In this document: one piece after another, positions 8,463 to 18,581 of the stretch
How positions within the stretch are numbered: position 1 is the stretch's first letter
Layout of the letters: every line of letters starts with the position of its first letter
Program-made: the position numbers and the translations under genes
Assembly (NCBI RefSeq): GCF_003130705.1
Contig: NZ_CP021354.1
Span: 1,550,001-1,614,000 of the forward strand
Source of the DNA: Rhodococcus oxybenzonivorans
Lineage (GTDB): Bacteria; Actinomycetota; Actinomycetes; Mycobacteriales; Mycobacteriaceae
Direction: 5' to 3'
Length of the DNA: 64,000 nt
The notes under the pieces: generated by a model
The model's input: the letters and a program-made list of their open reading frames with translations, nothing else
What the model was told of the DNA's origin: nothing
Databases searched by the model: none

Positions 8463-9719
8463 TCAGCGCAGAGGGTCGAAATGACGCAGCACCGCGGACG
8501 GTTCGCCCCCCGTCATCGACTGGGCCACCAGGCGGCCCGTGAGGGGGCCGAGCGCGATACCCCACATTCCGTGGCCGCCGGCAACGTGCACGCGAGGCGA
8601 GCGGGTGGCCCCGACGAGGGGCAGCCCGTCCGTGGTGCACGGCCGTGAACCCACCCATTCCTCCTGGCGGGCATTCCAGTCGATACCGGTGAACAGGGGT
8701 GTCGCGGCATCGATGATGGCCTGGACCCGTCGGGGATCGAGCGGTGCGTCGGGACTCCGGAATTCCATCATTCCGGCGACACGGAAGCGGTCGTGCAACG
8801 GGGTGCACGCCACCCGCTGAGTGGGGAAGTACACGGGATTCTTGGGCATCTGCTGTGGCTGGACGCTGAAACTGTAGCCACGGCCGGCCTGGACCAGTGC
8901 CCGGACGCCGAAGGGGCGTGCCAGTGTGCCCAGCCGGGCACCGTTCGCGATCACGACCGCATCGGCCGACACCGAATCTCCGCGGGCAGAGGCGAGCCGA
9001 ACGTCGGACGCGCCACGGTCCTGGACCGCCGTGACGTCGAATCCGGAGACGATGTCGCCACCCCGCGCGCGGACGGCGTCGGCGAGAGAATGCACAAACC
9101 GCGGCGGATCGATGAAGCGCTGGTTCCGCAGGCGGAGACCGCAGTGCACGCCCTCCCCGAGACTCGGTTCGAGGGAGTGAATCTCGCCGGTATCGAGCCG
9201 GTCGTGCTCGACCTCGCCGCCGATCGCCTCCACGTGGCGGAACTCGTCGACGAGCACTTCCCGGTCCGCGTCCGAGGTGAACGCAGTGAGGAAGGGGTCG
9301 GCGAGGTGGGTGTGTTCGGCGACGCCGCCCTCGGCGAGTTGGTCGTAGGCGCCCAGGGAAATCCGGTTCACTTCGGCGTAGACCTTCATCGCCTCCTCCC
9401 ATCTTGCGGGAGTGCAGTGCCGGGCGAAACCGACGAGGAAACGGAGGAGGCGGAGGTCGGTGGTGAACGGAACATACACGGGGGAGGAGGGATTCAGCAT
9501 CGCGCGGAGGCCGTACTTCAGGACGGCGGGCTCCGGGAGCGGCAGGGTGAGGGCAGGAGCGAGCCACCCCGCATTTCCCCAGGAGGCATCGGCCGCAACA
9601 CCTTCCCGGTCGACGACGGTGACGTGAACCCCACGCTCCTGTAGGAACCAGGCTGTGGACAGGCCGACGACGCCGGCTCCGACGATCGCGACATGCTCCG
9701 GGCGCGCAGTTGTGCTCAT
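8463..9719 (-). CDS. FAD-dependent amino-acid dehydrogenase (DadA-like)
   Basis: A 418-residue flavoprotein with an N-terminal FAD-binding fold (VAIVGAGVVGLSTAWFLQE, residues 10-28) and the DadA-type segment ASWGNAGWLAP. The C-terminal substrate domain ends with the second FAD motif (GGHGMWGIALGPLTGR). This group oxidises D-amino acids or related secondary amines and passes electrons to the respiratory chain. It lies 96 bases downstream of a PucR regulator gene on the same strand, which probably controls it. The exact substrate (D-amino acid, glycine or opine) cannot be fixed. Confidence 0.8.
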   Translation of the reverse strand: MSTTARPEHVAIVGAGVVGLSTAWFLQERGVHVTVVDREGVAADASWGNAGWLAPALTLPLPEPAVLKYGLRAMLNPSSPVYVPFTTDLRLLRFLVGFARHCTPARWEEAMKVYAEVNRISLGAYDQLAEGGVAEHTHLADPFLTAFTSDADREVLVDEFRHVEAIGGEVEHDRLDTGEIHSLEPSLGEGVHCGLRLRNQRFIDPPRFVHSLADAVRARGGDIVSGFDVTAVQDRGASDVRLASARGDSVSADAVVIANGARLGTLARPFGVRALVQAGRGYSFSVQPQQMPKNPVYFPTQRVACTPLHDRFRVAGMMEFRSPDAPLDPRRVQAIIDAATPLFTGIDWNARQEEWVGSRPCTTDGLPLVGATRSPRVHVAGGHGMWGIALGPLTGRLVAQSMTGGEPSAVLRHFDPLR

Positions 9720-9815
9720 GTGTCCATCATCGATCGACGATCACGCGGGGGGAGTAGCCGTTCGGCCAGTGCCGGACCGTCCACGTTGTGCAATCGGCCA
9801 GGGTGGGTCCACCGC

Positions 9816-10979
9816 TCAGTGCTCGCGCAGTCCGCGCAGTTTCAAATGCAGCATCAGGACGAGGCGGGTGTCCGCGTCGGAGAGGTCCACGCCGCACGAT
9901 TCGACGCAGCGCCGGAGCCGGTTGCGCAGGGTGTTGGGGTGGACGTGGAGGGCTGCGGCGGCGTCGGCCACGTCGCCGCCATGGTCCAGGAACGCGCGTG
10001 CCGTGGCCACGAGGTCGGTTCCGTGCTGCTCGTCGTGCGCAAGGAGGGCGGCCAGCGGCGTGAGCGTGCCCAACCCGTCGAAGATGTCGGCCACGCGCAG
10101 CGCGAGGACCGACGCCAGCGTGTCGCGCATGGTTCCGACCACACCGCCACGGGAGGCGTGTTGCAGCGCCGCGAGTATCCGGTCGGCGTCACCGCGCGAC
10201 AGATGCGCCTGTCCTGCCGTGTCGACCCCCCGCCCGACCGCGACGACGAAGGCATGTCCACTGCGCGCACGTCCGAGGAAGTTCTCGGCGAGACGGCGAA
10301 CCTCCTTCTCCCCGGCGGCGATCACCACATAAATGGTGTCGTCGAGTTGGGCTGCGACGGATTCGACGGCCAGCGTGTCCAGGTAGAGACCGAGGGAGGC
10401 CAGGAGTCCGGACGGCAGCGACGACCCGAGCGTGACCGGGGCCGCCGCGGCAACCGTCAGCGGACCGCTCCACCGCAGGTCGTCGGCGGCCCGGAAGGCG
10501 GGCTCGCCGCCGGTCAGGAGGGCACGGACCCGGTCGACCTGCAATCGTCGTGTGACATCGACCCGTTCGCGTTGCGCGGCGATATGTTCGGCCACGACCG
10601 GTACGGCGGACCGGAGGATCGCTTCCTGTTCCGGCGTCGGAGAAGCGGTGACGGCCGCCCAGATGGACCCCACCGGGCGACCGCCGTCACGTACCGCGAT
10701 CGCCGCCCGCGGTCGCATGTCGGGAACGTGTAGATCGACATAGATGACGTCGGTGTCGTGGTGTAGGCGTTCGAACACACCGGCCTCGGTGAGCAACTGC
10801 CGGTACCGTCCCGGCACCTGCCGGCCCAGGATGGTCCCGATCCGCGCTTCGTCCACCGCCTGCTCACCACTCGAATACGCGAGCACCGTCGAGTTCTCGT
10901 CCTCGATCGTGATCGGGGCGCCGATCAGCTCGGCCAGAGACCCCGCAACCGTGAACAGGTCTTCACCGCGCAGGTCCAT
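9816..10979 (-). CDS. PucR/CdaR family transcriptional regulator
   Basis: A 387-residue regulator. The C-terminal helix-turn-helix is typical of the PucR family (AAALHVHPNTLRNRLRR, then a Leu-rich end). The middle has a GGDEF-like, non-catalytic region, and the N-terminus a sensory region (FTVAGSLAELIGAPITIEDE). PucR proteins usually activate purine, amino-acid or amine degradation genes. Here the likely target is the amino-acid dehydrogenase gene immediately downstream on the same strand. ATG start at 10979. Confidence 0.82.
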   Translation of the reverse strand: MDLRGEDLFTVAGSLAELIGAPITIEDENSTVLAYSSGEQAVDEARIGTILGRQVPGRYRQLLTEAGVFERLHHDTDVIYVDLHVPDMRPRAAIAVRDGGRPVGSIWAAVTASPTPEQEAILRSAVPVVAEHIAAQRERVDVTRRLQVDRVRALLTGGEPAFRAADDLRWSGPLTVAAAAPVTLGSSLPSGLLASLGLYLDTLAVESVAAQLDDTIYVVIAAGEKEVRRLAENFLGRARSGHAFVVAVGRGVDTAGQAHLSRGDADRILAALQHASRGGVVGTMRDTLASVLALRVADIFDGLGTLTPLAALLAHDEQHGTDLVATARAFLDHGGDVADAAAALHVHPNTLRNRLRRCVESCGVDLSDADTRLVLMLHLKLRGLREH

Positions 10980-11069
10980 GCTCGGAGCCTAGTTGGCCGG
11001 GACCGACTCGAATGCTTCCGACGGGAGGTGTTTCATCCGGCTCGCCGAAGGCCGTCCGTCGTGGAGGAA

Positions 11070-11094
11070 GTTTGGGCTCGGGCGCTGAGGGCAT
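11070..11094 (+). promoter_or_regulatory. Candidate SigF-type promoter
   Basis: GTTT, a 15-base spacer and GGGCAT resemble the mycobacterial SigF pattern GTTT-N15-GGGTAT with one change in the -10 element. It lies 67 bases before a YtxH-like stress gene. Such short matches can occur by chance. Confidence 0.3.
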
Positions 11095-11160
11095 AGCTGT
11101 GTAGCAGGGCATTCCGACGGTGATTCGTACACGTTTGTCGCACAACAGTCAGGAGAGGTC

Positions 11161-11541
11161 ATGGAGAGAGCGTTAATTTTTGCAGCGGGGGCGGCCGTGG
11201 GTTTCGTCCTGGGCACCCGGTCCGGCAGGCAAACCTACGAGAAGATGAGGGATCAATCCCTCGAAGTCTGGCACAACCCCACTGTGCAGGAGAAGGTGAG
11301 CGGCGCGACCGAGGTGGTGAAGGAGAAGGCCCCGCACGTGCAGCACAAGGTCGGTGAGCTGGCGAAGAAGGCCACCCACCGCGACACCGACACCAGCACG
11401 GCCACCGCGCCCACCACCGGTGCGCCGCCCGTCGAAGCCACGGCTACCACTCCCACGCCGGCTCCCACTCCCACGCCGGCGCCCACGGACTCGCCCGTTT
11501 CTCCGCCGGCGGGGGGCAGGCATACGCAGAGCCCCGGCTGA
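11161..11541 (+). CDS. YtxH-like membrane-anchored protein with Pro/Thr-rich tail
   Basis: A 126-residue protein: one N-terminal membrane segment ([19 protein letters not shown], residues 4-22), then a charged helical stretch similar to YtxH/general-stress proteins ([19 protein letters not shown]), and a low-complexity tail of Pro, Thr and Ala (about 80-126). The tail DNA carries short direct repeats of the Pro-Thr-Pro-Ala type. AGGAGAGG stands six bases before the ATG. It is probably an envelope stress protein; no enzymatic role is visible. Confidence 0.75.
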   Translation: MERALIFAAGAAVGFVLGTRSGRQTYEKMRDQSLEVWHNPTVQEKVSGATEVVKEKAPHVQHKVGELAKKATHRDTDTSTATAPTTGAPPVEATATTPTPAPTPTPAPTDSPVSPPAGGRHTQSPG

Positions 11542-11672
11542 CCGGGTCGGATGCGGCAGTAGGTAACCATCCCGGCGCGGCGTGCGGTCGCGACACTGCG
11601 GATGTCGTGGCGTCGGCGCCGCGCCGCGGGCATCCTGTGAGTATGGCGGCGACGCGACGCGGAATCCGGACG

Positions 11673-12674
11673 ATGGGTGCGTGGCGCGCCGTCAGCCCCG
11701 GACCGATTGCGGGCACTCCGCTGCAGTGGGACATCGAAGCGCTCCCCGAGCCCGAGCCGGGTGAATTGCTGGTCAAGGTACTGGCCTGTGGGGTGTGCCG
11801 AACCGACCTACATATCGCCGAGGGTGATCTTCCCGTGCACCGACCGCGGGTCGTTCCCGGTCACGAAGTGGTGGGCGAGGTTGTCGCAGTGGGCGACTCC
11901 GTCTCCGCGGCCTGTGCCGCCGGAGATCGCGTCGGTGTCGCCTGGCTGCGCCACACCTGTGGTCGGTGCCCGGCGTGCGGTCGCGGCCTCGAGAATCTCT
12001 GCCGGCAGTCGCGCTACACGGGGTGGGACGCGGACGGTGGATACGCGGAATTCACGACGGTGCCCGCCGACTACGCGCTGCAACTCCCGGACGGGTATCC
12101 GGACGACGAGCTCGCGCCACTCCTGTGCGCCGGGATCATCGGTTACCGGGCCCTGATACGGGCCGAGGTGCCGGACGGCGGCGCCTTGGGCATCTACGGC
12201 TTCGGGGGCAGCGCCCACCTCACCGCCCAGGTTGCGCTCGCCCGCGGTGTCCGCGTGCACGTCATGACGCGAGGCGCGCAGGCACGGGCACTTGCCGAGG
12301 AACTCGGCGCGGCGTCGGTGCAAGGGGTGCGCGACACCCCACCGGAACCGCTCGACTCGGCGATCCTGTTCGCACCCGCCGGAGACTTGGTGCCCACGGC
12401 GTTGGAGGCGCTCGCCGACGGTGGCACGCTCGCCGTCGCGGGCATCCATCTGACAGACATTCCGCGGCTCGACTACCAGAAGCATCTGTTCCGGGAGCGG
12501 CAGGTCCGCAGCGTCACCGCCAACACCCGGGCAGATTCAGTCGCGTTCCTCCGATTCGCGGCGGACCATCGATTGAGGGTCGACACCCATCCCTATCCGC
12601 TCGACCACGCAGATCGGGCGCTGCGCGATCTGGCCGACGGAAAGTTCAGCGGTGCAGCAGTTCTCGAACCATAG
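11673..12674 (+). CDS. Zinc-dependent alcohol dehydrogenase
   Basis: A medium-chain dehydrogenase of about 333 residues. The catalytic zinc site is seen in CGVCRTDLH and PGHEVVG; the structural zinc site has four Cys in [15 protein letters not shown]. The nucleotide-binding loop is [10 protein letters not shown]. It would oxidise alcohols or reduce aldehydes with NAD(P). The start was put at ATG 11673 because family members begin close to the first beta strand ([10 protein letters not shown]); ATG 11643 is an alternative. It is followed after 11 bases by a universal stress protein gene, so the two may be co-transcribed, as in dormancy-type operons. Confidence 0.85.
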   Translation: MGAWRAVSPGPIAGTPLQWDIEALPEPEPGELLVKVLACGVCRTDLHIAEGDLPVHRPRVVPGHEVVGEVVAVGDSVSAACAAGDRVGVAWLRHTCGRCPACGRGLENLCRQSRYTGWDADGGYAEFTTVPADYALQLPDGYPDDELAPLLCAGIIGYRALIRAEVPDGGALGIYGFGGSAHLTAQVALARGVRVHVMTRGAQARALAEELGAASVQGVRDTPPEPLDSAILFAPAGDLVPTALEALADGGTLAVAGIHLTDIPRLDYQKHLFRERQVRSVTANTRADSVAFLRFAADHRLRVDTHPYPLDHADRALRDLADGKFSGAAVLEP

Positions 12675-12685
12675 AGGAGAGGGAT

Positions 12686-13588
12686 ATGAGCGAATACGCG
12701 GGCCCACCGGTGGTGGTCGGTGTCGACGGATCACGGCCTGCTCTCGATGCGGCACGCTGGGCCGCGGCGACGGCAGTCCGGCTCGGTGCCCCGCTGCTGC
12801 TCGCGCATACCTACCCGGACGGGGCGACGTTCTACAACGGCACCGCAATGATGATCGACGCGCAGTTCATCCAGGAACTTCGTGAAGACGGAAACGCGAT
12901 GCTGGACACCGCCCGCACGGCCGTGCTGGACGAGCACCCCGGATTTCCTGTCGAGACAGACCTGCGGACCGGGACCGCAGCCGCCCACCTGATCGAGTTG
13001 TCACGCGCCGCCCGGATGGTGGTTCTCGGCGCGCAGGGTGCGGGTGCCATCACGGATTACCTGCTCGGTTCGACGGTGCTGCGCACGATCAACTCCGCAC
13101 AGTGCCCGGTCGCCGTGTTCCGGGGTGCCCGCGAAGCCCCGTCACCGGACCTGCGCCCGATCGTCGTCGGTGTGGACGGCAGTGGCGTCAGCGAACTCGC
13201 CGTCCGCCAAGCGTTCGCCCTCGCCTCGGCGTTCGGCGTCGGACTCGAGGTCGTGCACGCCTGGAGCAGCGAGCGGCGGCACGGGCTCGCACACGCGTCG
13301 AAATACGTGGACTGGGCGGCGTACGAAGAAGCGGAGCGGGCCGTCGTTTCCGACTGCCTCGCCACCTGGGCCGAGGACTACCCCGACGTGCAGGCGACTG
13401 GGACAACCACCGAGGGCGCACCCGCCGATGTCCTGATCCGGCACGCCTCTGCCGCGCAATTGCTCGTGGTCGGCAGCCACGGCCGGGGCAAGGTGCTCGG
13501 TGCCCTGCTCGGATCGGTCAGCCAGAATGTCGTGCACCATGCTCCCTGCCCCGTTGTGGTCTGTCACGCTCAGCGGTCGCCCGGATAG
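12686..13588 (+). CDS. Universal stress protein, two USP domains
   Basis: A 300-residue tandem universal stress protein. Both halves begin with the usual strand (VVVGVDGSRPALDAARWA and IVVGVDGSGVSELAVRQA) and both keep the ATP-binding pattern G-x2-G-x9-G-S (GAQGAGAITDYLLGS and GSHGRGKVLGALLGS). The protein should therefore be the nucleotide-binding type. The ATG has a strong GAGGAGAGGG site. Such proteins are induced in mycobacteria by hypoxia and stationary phase; the adjacent alcohol dehydrogenase fits this setting. Confidence 0.9.
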   Translation: MSEYAGPPVVVGVDGSRPALDAARWAAATAVRLGAPLLLAHTYPDGATFYNGTAMMIDAQFIQELREDGNAMLDTARTAVLDEHPGFPVETDLRTGTAAAHLIELSRAARMVVLGAQGAGAITDYLLGSTVLRTINSAQCPVAVFRGAREAPSPDLRPIVVGVDGSGVSELAVRQAFALASAFGVGLEVVHAWSSERRHGLAHASKYVDWAAYEEAERAVVSDCLATWAEDYPDVQATGTTTEGAPADVLIRHASAAQLLVVGSHGRGKVLGALLGSVSQNVVHHAPCPVVVCHAQRSPG

Positions 13589-13598
13589 GCTCGACCCC

Positions 13599-14378
13599 AT
13601 GACTGCGGTCGAAGGAATCCTGTTCGATATAGACGGAGTTCTGGTTACTTCTTGGCATCCCATCGACGGCGCGGCCGACGCCGTGCGCGAGGTGCGGGAT
13701 CGGGGACTCGCGTGTGCGTATCTCACGAATACAACGTCGAGGACGTGTGACGAGATAGCGGGCGCGCTGCGGAACGCGGGTATCGACACCGAGCCCGGCG
13801 AGATCGTCACCGCCGCGCGCCTCACCGCCGAGTACCTCCGCACCACCTACCCGGGTGCGCGGGCCTGGGTGCTCAACAATGGTGACATCACGCCCGACCT
13901 CGCCGGCATCGAACTCGACGAGGACGATCCGCAGGTCGTCGTGCTCGGTGGCGCGGGCCCCGAGTTCACCCATCGTGCGCTCAGCCGGGTGGTGGAGTTG
14001 ATGCTCGACGAGGTTCCCGTGGTGGCCATGCATCGGGGGACGACGTGGGCAACCCGCCACGGACTGTGCATCGACACCGGCGCCTACCTTCCGGGCCTGG
14101 AAGAAATTGCCGGAACGAACGTCGTCTCGGTCGGCAAGCCCTCGCTGGCCGCCTTCCTCACCGCAACCGAGCTCATGGGAACCGACCCCGAAGCGGCCGT
14201 CATGGTCGGTGACGATCTGACGGGGGACGTCCTCGCCGCACAACGGGTAGGCCTGACCGGTGCGTTGGTGCGCACCGGCAAGTTCCGGCAGTCGATTCTC
14301 GACCTCGCTGTGCAGCGCCCCGACCACGTCATCGATTCGGTCGCTCAGCTCCCTGAGCTGCTCGACGGACTCGCCTGA
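13599..14378 (+). CDS. HAD-IIA family hydrolase
   Basis: A 259-residue phosphatase of the haloacid dehalogenase superfamily, subclass IIA. Motif I is FDIDGVL, motif II lies at YLTNTTS, motif III Lys is in VGKPS, and motif IV is VGDDLTGD. The long insert between motifs II and III is the C2 cap, as in NagD or LHPP-type phosphatases. The substrate is probably a small phosphometabolite but cannot be named. It begins 10 bases after the universal stress gene, with no gap for a strong promoter. Confidence 0.85.
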   Translation: MTAVEGILFDIDGVLVTSWHPIDGAADAVREVRDRGLACAYLTNTTSRTCDEIAGALRNAGIDTEPGEIVTAARLTAEYLRTTYPGARAWVLNNGDITPDLAGIELDEDDPQVVVLGGAGPEFTHRALSRVVELMLDEVPVVAMHRGTTWATRHGLCIDTGAYLPGLEEIAGTNVVSVGKPSLAAFLTATELMGTDPEAAVMVGDDLTGDVLAAQRVGLTGALVRTGKFRQSILDLAVQRPDHVIDSVAQLPELLDGLA

Positions 14379-14459
14379 AACACGGTCCGGGACTAACCGG
14401 CTCGGAGCGGGTAGTCTCGCGGCGAATCCTCCAATTAGACGTTCCCAGAAGGAGCTTCC

Positions 14460-15014
14460 ATGCTCGCTGTCTCCATGCCCGCCACCTCCACCGCCTCGGC
14501 CACTAGTACCCGCATCTCCTCTTTGTTCGGCCGCCGGCTGGCGCGTGCGGGAGCGGCGATGGTCGTCGGTCTGGGTGTCGCGGCGGGACTCTCGGTGGCC
14601 GGTGCCGGTGTCGCCGGTGCCGCCCCCGTCACCTGTGTCTCCCCGCCGTCCGTCAACGACATCCAGGTGTCGGACACGGCGAGCTGTGGTGCCAAGGCGA
14701 CCGAGGCCGGTGTCGCACGGGCGACGGCGATGGAGAGCGGGACCGCGGTGAGCGTCGCCAACGGGCACGGCTCCACCACCACCTATGCCAACGGGTTCGG
14801 AACGTCTCTGGGCGCGTCGACGGGTTCGGGTCAGGCGTATGCCGTGTCGCTGGGCGGCGGCATCGCGCGGTCCGGGGCGGCTGACGGCACCACCACCGTG
14901 GCGATCGCCGGTTGGGGGTCGGGCGCGACCTCCGACGCGAACGGCGTCGACTGCGTCGGTGCCCTGTCGCTCGCGTTCAACCTCAACACGGGCCAGGTCT
15001 GCGCCATGCGCTGA
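14460..15014 (+). CDS. Secreted Gly/Ala/Ser-rich protein (possibly DUF6764)
   Basis: A 184-residue exported protein. The N-terminus has a basic patch (RRLARAG) followed by a hydrophobic core ending at AGAGVAGAA, a signal peptidase I site near residue 55. The mature part is rich in Gly, Ala, Ser and Thr and has four Cys (TCVSPP, SCGAK, DCVGA, VCAMR), probably forming disulfides. An AAGGAG site precedes the ATG; a later Met may be the true start because the leader is long. I associate it with DUF6764 from memory only. Function unknown. Confidence 0.7.
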   Translation: MLAVSMPATSTASATSTRISSLFGRRLARAGAAMVVGLGVAAGLSVAGAGVAGAAPVTCVSPPSVNDIQVSDTASCGAKATEAGVARATAMESGTAVSVANGHGSTTTYANGFGTSLGASTGSGQAYAVSLGGGIARSGAADGTTTVAIAGWGSGATSDANGVDCVGALSLAFNLNTGQVCAMR

Positions 15015-15042
15015 TCCTCTGACCCGGCGGTCTCGTCCCGAC

Positions 15043-15069
15043 CTTGCACTCACCCTGGTCGAGTGCTAG
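15043..15069. promoter_or_regulatory. CIRCE operator 1 (HrcA site)
   Basis: CTTGCACTC, nine bases, GAGTGCTAG: an almost perfect CIRCE inverted repeat (consensus TTAGCACTC-N9-GAGTGCTAA) about 175 bases before groEL. HrcA is expected to bind it and repress the gene until heat shock. Confidence 0.93.
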
Positions 15070-15077
15070 AAATGCAC

Positions 15078-15104
15078 TTGGCACTCGCGACACGTGAGTG
15101 CCAG
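15078..15104. promoter_or_regulatory. CIRCE operator 2 (HrcA site)
   Basis: TTGGCACTC, nine bases, GAGTGCCAG: a second CIRCE element eight bases after the first. Two operators in tandem suggest tight repression of groEL by HrcA. Confidence 0.92.
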
Positions 15105-15179
15105 GTCGGGATGGTGAGACCGGGAACCTAGACACCCCTGGTCGTCCGTCGCGGGCACTGACCCCGGCCCAAGGCGTAA

Positions 15180-16868
<1,689 letters not shown>

Positions 16869-16898
16869 GTCCGTACCACCCCGTTCCACCCGAACACC

Positions 16899-16940
16899 CC
16901 GAAGGCCCGGGACTCCCGCAAGGGAGTTCCGGGCCTTCGG
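16899..16940 (+). terminator. groEL terminator hairpin
   Basis: Arms CCGAAGGCCCGG plus GACTCCC pair with GGGAGTT plus CCGGGCCTTCGG around a four-base GCAA loop, about a 19-bp stem. There is no long T-run. It ends groEL and lies just before the stop of the convergent PspC gene. Confidence 0.85.
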
Positions 16941-16957
16941 CCTTCGGCCCCGTGCTA

Positions 16958-17161
16958 CTACTTGGCGGGCATCAGCATCCACGCTGCCAGGTAGACGAGA
17001 GCCGCGGTGCCGCCGGTGACGAGTGTGGCGACGACGGCCAGGAGTCGGACGAGGTTGACGTCGGCACCGAAGTATTCGGCGATGCCGCCGCAGACGCCGG
17101 CGAGCATTTTCTGGTTGTCGGAGCGGGTGAACTGGCGAGGAGTATTGCTGTCGAATGTCAT
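16958..17161 (-). CDS. PspC domain membrane protein
   Basis: A 67-residue protein with one PspC domain: KMLAGVCGGIAEYFG followed by ADVNLVRLLAVVATLV and a hydrophobic C-terminal segment (ALVYLAAWMLMP). PspC proteins sit in the inner membrane and take part in envelope stress sensing. The ATG at 17161 was chosen because the extra upstream residues are not PspC-like. It is a single-gene unit convergent with groEL. Confidence 0.88.
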   Translation of the reverse strand: MTFDSNTPRQFTRSDNQKMLAGVCGGIAEYFGADVNLVRLLAVVATLVTGGTAALVYLAAWMLMPAK

Positions 17162-17311
17162 GCGTCCAGTCTGCTCAGTCCGCTGGTAGTGCACATCGGG
17201 ATGTACCCCGATCTCCACCCTGGTCTTTCACCCCGACATCGTGCTGAGAGCGCGTTTCCCGTTCACGCCCGGGTCACTTCGAGGACGCCTCACGCCGCTA
17301 GATTCCGCCCC

Positions 17312-18241
17312 ATGACCGACATCGACGAACGCCCCGGCTTCCTCAGCGCGTACGCGGATCTGGCTACTGCCGTCGACCTCCGCGACACCTCCGCGTTCAG
17401 GGTCGACGACGAGGACGACGATGATCCCGTGCTCGTCACGCTCACCGACGGTCTGATCGTCGATACCTGGCGGGAGGGCTATCCGTACGAGGAGCGGATG
17501 CCCCGCGACGAATACGAAGTTGCCAAGCGGTTGCTCCAGATCGAACTGCTGAAGTTCCAGAACTGGGTGAAGGAAAGCGGACGCCGTCACGTCATCGTGT
17601 TCGAGGGACGCGACGCCGCCGGCAAGGGTGGCACCATCAAACGGTTCATGGAACACCTCAATCCGCGCGGTGCGCGTGTCGTGGCACTCGAGAAGCCGTC
17701 GGTGCGTGAGTCGACCCAGTGGTACTTCCAGCGTTACGTCCAGCATCTCCCTGCGGCCGGTGAGATCGTGTTGTTCGACCGGTCGTGGTACAACCGCGCC
17801 GGCGTCGAACGCGTCATGGGCTTCTGCAGCGCAGACGAATACGACAGGTTCCTGCATCAGACGCCGCTCTTCGAACGCATGCTCGTCGACGACGGTGTCA
17901 GCCTCACCAAGCTGTGGTTTTCTGTCTCGCCACTCGAGCAGCGGACCCGGTTTGCCATCCGTCAGGTCGATCCGGTTCGCCAGTGGAAATTGTCCTCGAT
18001 GGACATTGCCTCACTGGATAAATGGGGCGCCTATACCGCGGCCAAGGAAGATATGTTTCGCTTCACGGACACCGATATTGCTCCGTGGACGGTAGTCAAG
18101 AGCAATGACAAGAAAAGAGCGCGCATCAATGCGATGAAGTATGTTCTGTCGCTGTTCGATTACGGGAACAAGGACTTCGAAGTGGTGGGGACGGTAGATC
18201 CGCTGGTCGTGGGCCGTGCCAGCCAGGTAATTGGCGAATAA
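17312..18241 (+). CDS. ppk2: Polyphosphate kinase 2 (PPK2)
   Basis: A 309-residue PPK2 that transfers phosphate between polyphosphate and nucleoside diphosphates. Walker A is GRDAAGKGG and Walker B DRSWYNRAGVE, both within the conserved kinase core (about residues 85-290). The N-terminal 80 residues are acidic (DDEDDDDP). The sequence matches the single-domain class that phosphorylates ADP or GDP. ATG 17312 was chosen; nothing upstream is conserved. A different PPK2 is encoded at 53.8-54.6 kb. Confidence 0.92.
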   Translation: MTDIDERPGFLSAYADLATAVDLRDTSAFRVDDEDDDDPVLVTLTDGLIVDTWREGYPYEERMPRDEYEVAKRLLQIELLKFQNWVKESGRRHVIVFEGRDAAGKGGTIKRFMEHLNPRGARVVALEKPSVRESTQWYFQRYVQHLPAAGEIVLFDRSWYNRAGVERVMGFCSADEYDRFLHQTPLFERMLVDDGVSLTKLWFSVSPLEQRTRFAIRQVDPVRQWKLSSMDIASLDKWGAYTAAKEDMFRFTDTDIAPWTVVKSNDKKRARINAMKYVLSLFDYGNKDFEVVGTVDPLVVGRASQVIGE

Positions 18242-18390
18242 CCGGATGATCTTTCTTCCGAACGCCAGGTAACTATTCGAGATATGTCCGCGAAATTTCT
18301 TTGGTCTTCGCCTTCGGTCGGGTACAAAGAGTGAAGCGCCGACCCATGGCGCAGATCGAAAACCAACACAGTCGATCGGGAGAGAAAAAT

Positions 18391-18468
18391 ATGTCCACTC
18401 AAATCCTTGGCCTGCTCGATATACTCACCGGACTTCTCGACTTGCTGACGGGGTCATCCGAGGCGTAG
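18391..18468 (+). CDS. 25-residue amphipathic peptide
   Basis: A short gene of 26 codons with GGGAGAG eight bases before its ATG. The peptide begins MSTQILGLLDILTG and continues LLDLLTGSSEA. It contains two near-copies of a seven-residue unit, LLDILTG and LLDLLTG, separated by no residues. Leu and Ile would fall on one face of a helix and Asp and Thr on the other, so it should bind membranes or self-associate. A 17-bp hairpin begins 27 bases after its stop. The good ribosome site, clean boundaries and dedicated hairpin argue for a real gene. No family is recognised. Confidence 0.6.
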   Translation: MSTQILGLLDILTGLLDLLTGSSEA

Positions 18469-18495
18469 ACAGCGCGTCTCCACCAACATCCAGTT

Positions 18496-18537
18496 GAGAA
18501 CTGGAGCCCACATGACACACTGTGGGCTCCAGTTCTC
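18496..18537 (+). terminator. Perfect 17-bp hairpin after the small peptide gene
   Basis: GAGAACTGGAGCCCACA pairs fully with TGTGGGCTCCAGTTCTC around an eight-base loop. It is followed by GTCTCTTC rather than a T-run. It separates the peptide gene from the mycolyltransferase gene and probably terminates or stabilises the short transcript. Confidence 0.8.
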
Positions 18538-18581
18538 GTCTCTTCGGAGTCGGGCAGGCGGCTTCGCAGCAAAGGAGAATA

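Noticed and set aside
11450..11500. Minisatellite in the YtxH-like gene
   Set aside because: The short direct repeats simply encode the Pro-Thr-Pro-Ala tail; too few copies to call a separate element.
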